DNA of 16,453 bases from M55B129 sp034189085 (GTDB lineage Bacteria; Bacillota; Dethiobacteria; DTU022), in contig JAXHVH010000046.1 in NCBI GenBank assembly GCA_034189085.1, positions 1 to 16,453 of the forward strand, in the 5' to 3' direction. Below, piece by piece: positions 13,863 through 16,453 of the stretch. The notes beneath the pieces are model-generated. The model was not told the DNA's origin and searched no databases. It worked only from the letters and a program-made list of their open reading frames with translations. Both the position numbers and the translations under genes were made by a program. Numbering within the stretch: the stretch's first letter is position 1; each line of letters starts with the position of its first letter.

Positions 13863-15734
13863 ATGCTAAAAGGTGGATATACCGGCAAGATCTTACGAAT
13901 TAATCTTACAGAGAAGAGTTTTGTGGAAGAAAAAACCGATGAACAGTTGGCCCGCGAATATATCGGGGGAGCCGGATTTGGTATCAAATATTTATTTGAC
14001 GAGGTGCCGGCGGGAGCCGATCCCCTGGGGCCGGACAACAAATTAATTTTTGCCCCCGGCCCATTCACGGGAACAAATACGCCCTGTTCGGGCAGAATTT
14101 CTGTGACAACCAAATCGCCTCTCACCGGGGCGGTGGGGATGGCCCTTTCCGGCGGGGATTTCCCTGCTGAATTGAAATTCGCCGGGTATGATGCCCTTAT
14201 AGTCGAAGGGAAGGCTTCAGAACCGCTTATGCTGTGGATCAAAGATGGCGATGTTAAATTCCGTTCGGCAAAAACCTACTGGGGTACCCGGACATTTGAC
14301 TGCCAGCAGATGATCAAGGATGATTTGCGCGACCAGAACATCCGGGTAGCCTGTATCGGGCCGGCCGGCGAAAACCTGTCCAAACTGGCCTGTATTATCA
14401 ATGAACGCCGTGCTTTCGGGCGCAAGGGAGTCGGCGCCGTAATGGGCTCAAAAAATCTTAAGGCTATTGCAGTGCGTGGTACACAGGAAGTCCCTATTGC
14501 CGATAAAGATGCTTACAAGGAAGCGATTTCGGCGATGAGGAAGGATCTCAAGGACAGTCCGGTCGCTTACCCCATGTTCTCCGTCCATGGCAGTGTCATG
14601 GCCCTCGATACTACCAGCGAGCTGGGCATCTTTTCAACCAAGAACTGGACCTCTACCGGGGTATGGGATCCGGTAAGAAAAATCGGCATGGACGCCAACC
14701 AGGAACAGAAAATCGGGCGGACCCGCTGCTACAGCTGCCCCGTTGGCTGCAGCCAGCTTAAACTGGCGCGCGATGGGGAATATGCGGGGATATTCTCGGA
14801 AGGGCCGGAATTTGAAACGCTCTATTCCCTGGGAGGGACCGTCGGGATAGATAATCTTGATGCAGTGATTGCGGCCGACCGCCTCTGTGACGAGCTGGGC
14901 CTGGATACTATTTCGGCAGGTGTAGCGGTCGGATTTGCCATGGAACTTTATGAGAAAGGTATCCTCACGGACAAAGATACGGGTGGTCTTAAGCTGAATT
15001 TCGGCAATGACAAAGCTTTGTTCTCTTTACTGCTTGACATGGCCTATAAGCGTGGTCTGGGTGCCGTCCTGGCTGACGGGACCAAAATTGCGGCAGAGAA
15101 GATCGGCAAGGAGACAGATAAATATGCCATGCATATCAAGGGACTGGAAATGCCCGCTTACGATGTGCGGGGAGCCAAGGCCCACGGTTTAAACTATGCT
15201 ACCTCCTACACCGGAGCCGATCACAACAGGGGTTATGCTTTCCAGGAAATATTCGGGATTCCCGTTCCCGAAGAGGTGGATCGATTTGCTTCCAGGGGTA
15301 AAGGCAAACTGACCAAGTGGAACCAGGACATGAGGGCCGGCACCTGTGATTGTCCCACCATATGTGCTTTCATGCTAGATATGGCTTTTGCCCATACTGC
15401 CCTGAGAAATACCGCGGCGGTGATGACGGCTTTAACCGGCCTGGAGATAAGCGAGGAAGATGTTTATACCGTTGGTGAGAGGGTCAACAACCTGGCCCGG
15501 GCTTTCAATGTTCGAGAAGGCTTCACCAGGGATGACGATCACTTCCCCGAGAGATTGCTTACCGAACCGCTCAAGGGCGGCAACTCCGAGGGCCAGTATA
15601 TTAAGAAAGAAGAACAGGAAGAAATGCTTGACGAATATTACGAAGCCCGCGGCTGGACACCGGAAGGAATGCCCACAGTAGAGAAACTAAATGAATTGAA
15701 TCTTGGCTATGCAGCAGACTCGCTGAAAAAATAA
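13863..15734 (+). CDS. aor: aldehyde:ferredoxin oxidoreductase (tungsten-pterin enzyme)
   Basis: 623 residues from ATG 13863, chosen because GGAGAGG (13846-13852) precedes it and GGYTGKILRINL is the family's usual start; a TTG at 13824 is in frame but unsupported. The enzyme oxidises aldehydes to acids, or reduces acids in reverse, with ferredoxin as electron partner, in the cytoplasm. The N-terminal domain (1-210) carries the pterin-binding signatures (GPFTGTNTPCSGR, MALSGGDFPAEL, ERRAFGRKGVGAVMGSKNLK). The [4Fe-4S] cluster ligands are visible as Cys289, Cys292 and Cys296 (CYSCPVGC) plus a C-terminal Cys, probably Cys501 (CDCPTIC). Active-site residues Glu314/Glu317 (EGPEFETL) and His454 (GADHNRGY) are in place. 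Length matches the family. No cofactor gene such as moaD follows, so it stands alone. Confidence 0.93.
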   Translation: MLKGGYTGKILRINLTEKSFVEEKTDEQLAREYIGGAGFGIKYLFDEVPAGADPLGPDNKLIFAPGPFTGTNTPCSGRISVTTKSPLTGAVGMALSGGDFPAELKFAGYDALIVEGKASEPLMLWIKDGDVKFRSAKTYWGTRTFDCQQMIKDDLRDQNIRVACIGPAGENLSKLACIINERRAFGRKGVGAVMGSKNLKAIAVRGTQEVPIADKDAYKEAISAMRKDLKDSPVAYPMFSVHGSVMALDTTSELGIFSTKNWTSTGVWDPVRKIGMDANQEQKIGRTRCYSCPVGCSQLKLARDGEYAGIFSEGPEFETLYSLGGTVGIDNLDAVIAADRLCDELGLDTISAGVAVGFAMELYEKGILTDKDTGGLKLNFGNDKALFSLLLDMAYKRGLGAVLADGTKIAAEKIGKETDKYAMHIKGLEMPAYDVRGAKAHGLNYATSYTGADHNRGYAFQEIFGIPVPEEVDRFASRGKGKLTKWNQDMRAGTCDCPTICAFMLDMAFAHTALRNTAAVMTALTGLEISEEDVYTVGERVNNLARAFNVREGFTRDDDHFPERLLTEPLKGGNSEGQYIKKEEQEEMLDEYYEARGWTPEGMPTVEKLNELNLGYAADSLKK

Positions 15735-15743
15735 AATAATAAT

Positions 15744-15805
15744 GGGGTCAGGTCTTGAAATATAAGCTCAGGTCGGATGGCTGATATAATTGCAAGGCCT
15801 GGCCC
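15744..15805. repeat. imperfect palindrome resembling RAYT/REP element ends
   Basis: The left arm, GGGGTCAGGTCTTGAAATAT (15744-15763), matches the reverse complement of the right arm, GATATAATTGCAAGGCCTGGCCC (15783-15805), with a few changes. I recall the GGGGTCAGGTCTTG start from the flanks of IS200-like, REP-associated tyrosine transposase (RAYT) genes in clostridia. No such transposase is present here. It begins ten bases after the aldehyde oxidoreductase stop and may also act as its terminator. Confidence 0.5.
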
Positions 15806-16017
15806 TTTCTGATGGAGCCCATGCCGAACAGAGCAATTGCCATTTCGAGCTACGGTCTTTTCTGTTTTCGGATTATCACTGGTTTTTAAATAATCGAAAT
15901 AAAGGATTTCTTACGACTGCTGTAAAGATAAATACATAAATATCTGCACCGTTTTATCTGTTTGATTGAGTATTAGCGGTGGAAATTCAACCTGCAGAGA
16001 AACGGGGAGTTTTCTTC

Positions 16018-16152
16018 ATGCTGATAAAAATGAAACCACTGTTATACCAGGGTCAATTTAAAGGCGGTTATTTCCACGGCCGTGGAACAATGATCTGGGC
16101 GGACGGGACAGTGATTGAAGGCACCTGGGAAAACGAGGAATTTGTCAATTAA
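16018..16152 (+). CDS. 44-residue MORN-repeat protein
   Basis: ATG 16018 follows GGGGAG (16004-16009) at good spacing. The frame gives MLIKMKPLLYQGQFKGGYFH, then GRGTMIWADGTVIEGTWENE and EFVN. The pattern Y-G-F--G--HG-G----ADG---EG-W-N-EF is about one and a half MORN repeats, a small beta-hairpin unit seen in membrane- and protein-binding proteins. No signal peptide. Most MORN proteins have several repeats, so this is either a very small real protein or the last piece of a longer one; the proper start site favours the first. It sits between two palindromic elements. No obvious promoter or function. Confidence 0.6.
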   Translation: MLIKMKPLLYQGQFKGGYFHGRGTMIWADGTVIEGTWENEEFVN

Positions 16153-16162
16153 TTAACATGCT

Positions 16163-16295
16163 GGGGGCGCAGGTCTTGCAATAACATTTTCCAGCCCGGT
16201 TTGCTGGCTTCCTTCAGCCAGGCCTTATCTTGCAGGCCTGTTGTTAGATTTTATGATTTCGTAAAGCAAAAAGTTATATTTCAAGTGTTGGCCCC
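16163..16295. repeat. 133-bp inverted-repeat element (MITE/RAYT-like)
   Basis: The left end GGGGGCGCAGGTCTTGCA (16163-16180) and then ATAACATTTT match, imperfectly, the reverse complement of the right end, AAAAGTTATATTTCAAGTG followed by TTGGCCCC (16269-16295). Smaller hairpins lie inside (CTGGC/GCCAG; CAGGCC/GGCCTG). It shares its end sequence with the palindrome at 15744-15805. No coding capacity. Confidence 0.5.
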
Positions 16296-16339
16296 GATTT
16301 TATTTATTCTTCTTGAAGTATTCAGAAATATTATGTTAA

Positions 16340-16390
16340 TTCCCAAAGTAAGTTCTACAGTGGACCACGGTGTAGCATTTAGTTTGGGAA
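16340..16390. repeat. nested inverted repeat before the last gene
   Basis: TTCCCAAA (16340-16347) pairs perfectly with TTTGGGAA (16383-16390). Inside it CTACA/TGTAG pairs around GTGGACCAC. A similar TCTGGGAAG follows downstream (16411-16419). It could be an operator or a structured leader of the next gene. Confidence 0.4.
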
Positions 16391-16443
16391 GTATTTTTAG
16401 TAGAATTAAGTCTGGGAAGTTTTCCTTAAAAGAGAAGGAGAGA

Positions 16444-16453
16444 ATGAATGAAA
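16444..16453 (+). CDS. start of a gene cut by the right edge
   Basis: AAGGAG (16435-16440) is followed by two overlapping ATG candidates, at 16444 (spacing three bases) and 16448 (spacing seven bases, more usual). Only three or fewer codons are visible, so nothing can be said of the product. Confidence 0.35.

Noticed and set aside
15767..15853. 28-codon minus-strand frame (MAIALFGMGSIRKGQ)
   Set aside because: It runs through the palindrome and is most likely chance.

Overview
The window looks like chromosomal DNA of an anaerobic, Gram-positive-type bacterium (Bacillota, clostridia-like). The reasons are strong Shine-Dalgarno sites, peptidoglycan hydrolase and surface-protein genes, C-terminal membrane anchors, a cyclic-di-GMP-I riboswitch, and a tungsten-type aldehyde:ferredoxin oxidoreductase. 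I cannot place the genus. Coding DNA is moderately GC-rich, except for the body of the dockerin gene, which is clearly AT-rich.

Layout. 1-1600 is decayed accessory DNA: a frameshifted reverse-strand gene at the left edge, the 3' end (domains V and VI) of a group II intron with no reverse transcriptase, a small gene interrupted by a +1 frameshift in an A-run, and a short reverse-strand reading frame with a Cys motif and no start codon. 1606-2154 (minus) is a pyruvate-kinase C-terminal-domain-like protein. 2227-5790 is a promoter, c-di-GMP-I riboswitch and possible terminator, followed by a probable two-gene operon: a membrane-anchored beta-helix-like surface protein and a secreted two-enzyme peptidoglycan hydrolase (glucosaminidase, SH3b, amidase_3).

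6205-11603 is the most striking part. It holds four exported proteins: a helical-repeat protein, a cohesin protein with the same helical repeats, a second cohesin protein, and an N-terminal-dockerin protein with about seven SbsA/Big_5-like Ig domains. The two cohesin proteins and the helical-repeat protein end in a membrane anchor; two of them share a TPPTGG motif before it. There is no glycoside hydrolase or carbohydrate-binding module. It reads as a compact non-cellulosomal cohesin-dockerin system that could display a long Ig-domain fibre on the cell surface. Function is inferred.

11604-13750 is again decayed mobile DNA: GC-rich hairpins, an orphan terminator, a frameshifted group II intron reverse-transcriptase fragment, an IS1634-type transposase fragment, and an intact TSUP transporter on the minus strand. 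13863-15734 is a complete aldehyde:ferredoxin oxidoreductase. 15744-16295 has two inverted-repeat elements resembling RAYT/REP-type palindromes around a 44-residue MORN-repeat gene. The window ends at the start of another gene.

The c-di-GMP-controlled operon and the cohesin-dockerin cluster are adjacent and both build the cell envelope, which suggests a c-di-GMP-linked surface programme. Only the first operon carries a recognisable riboswitch.
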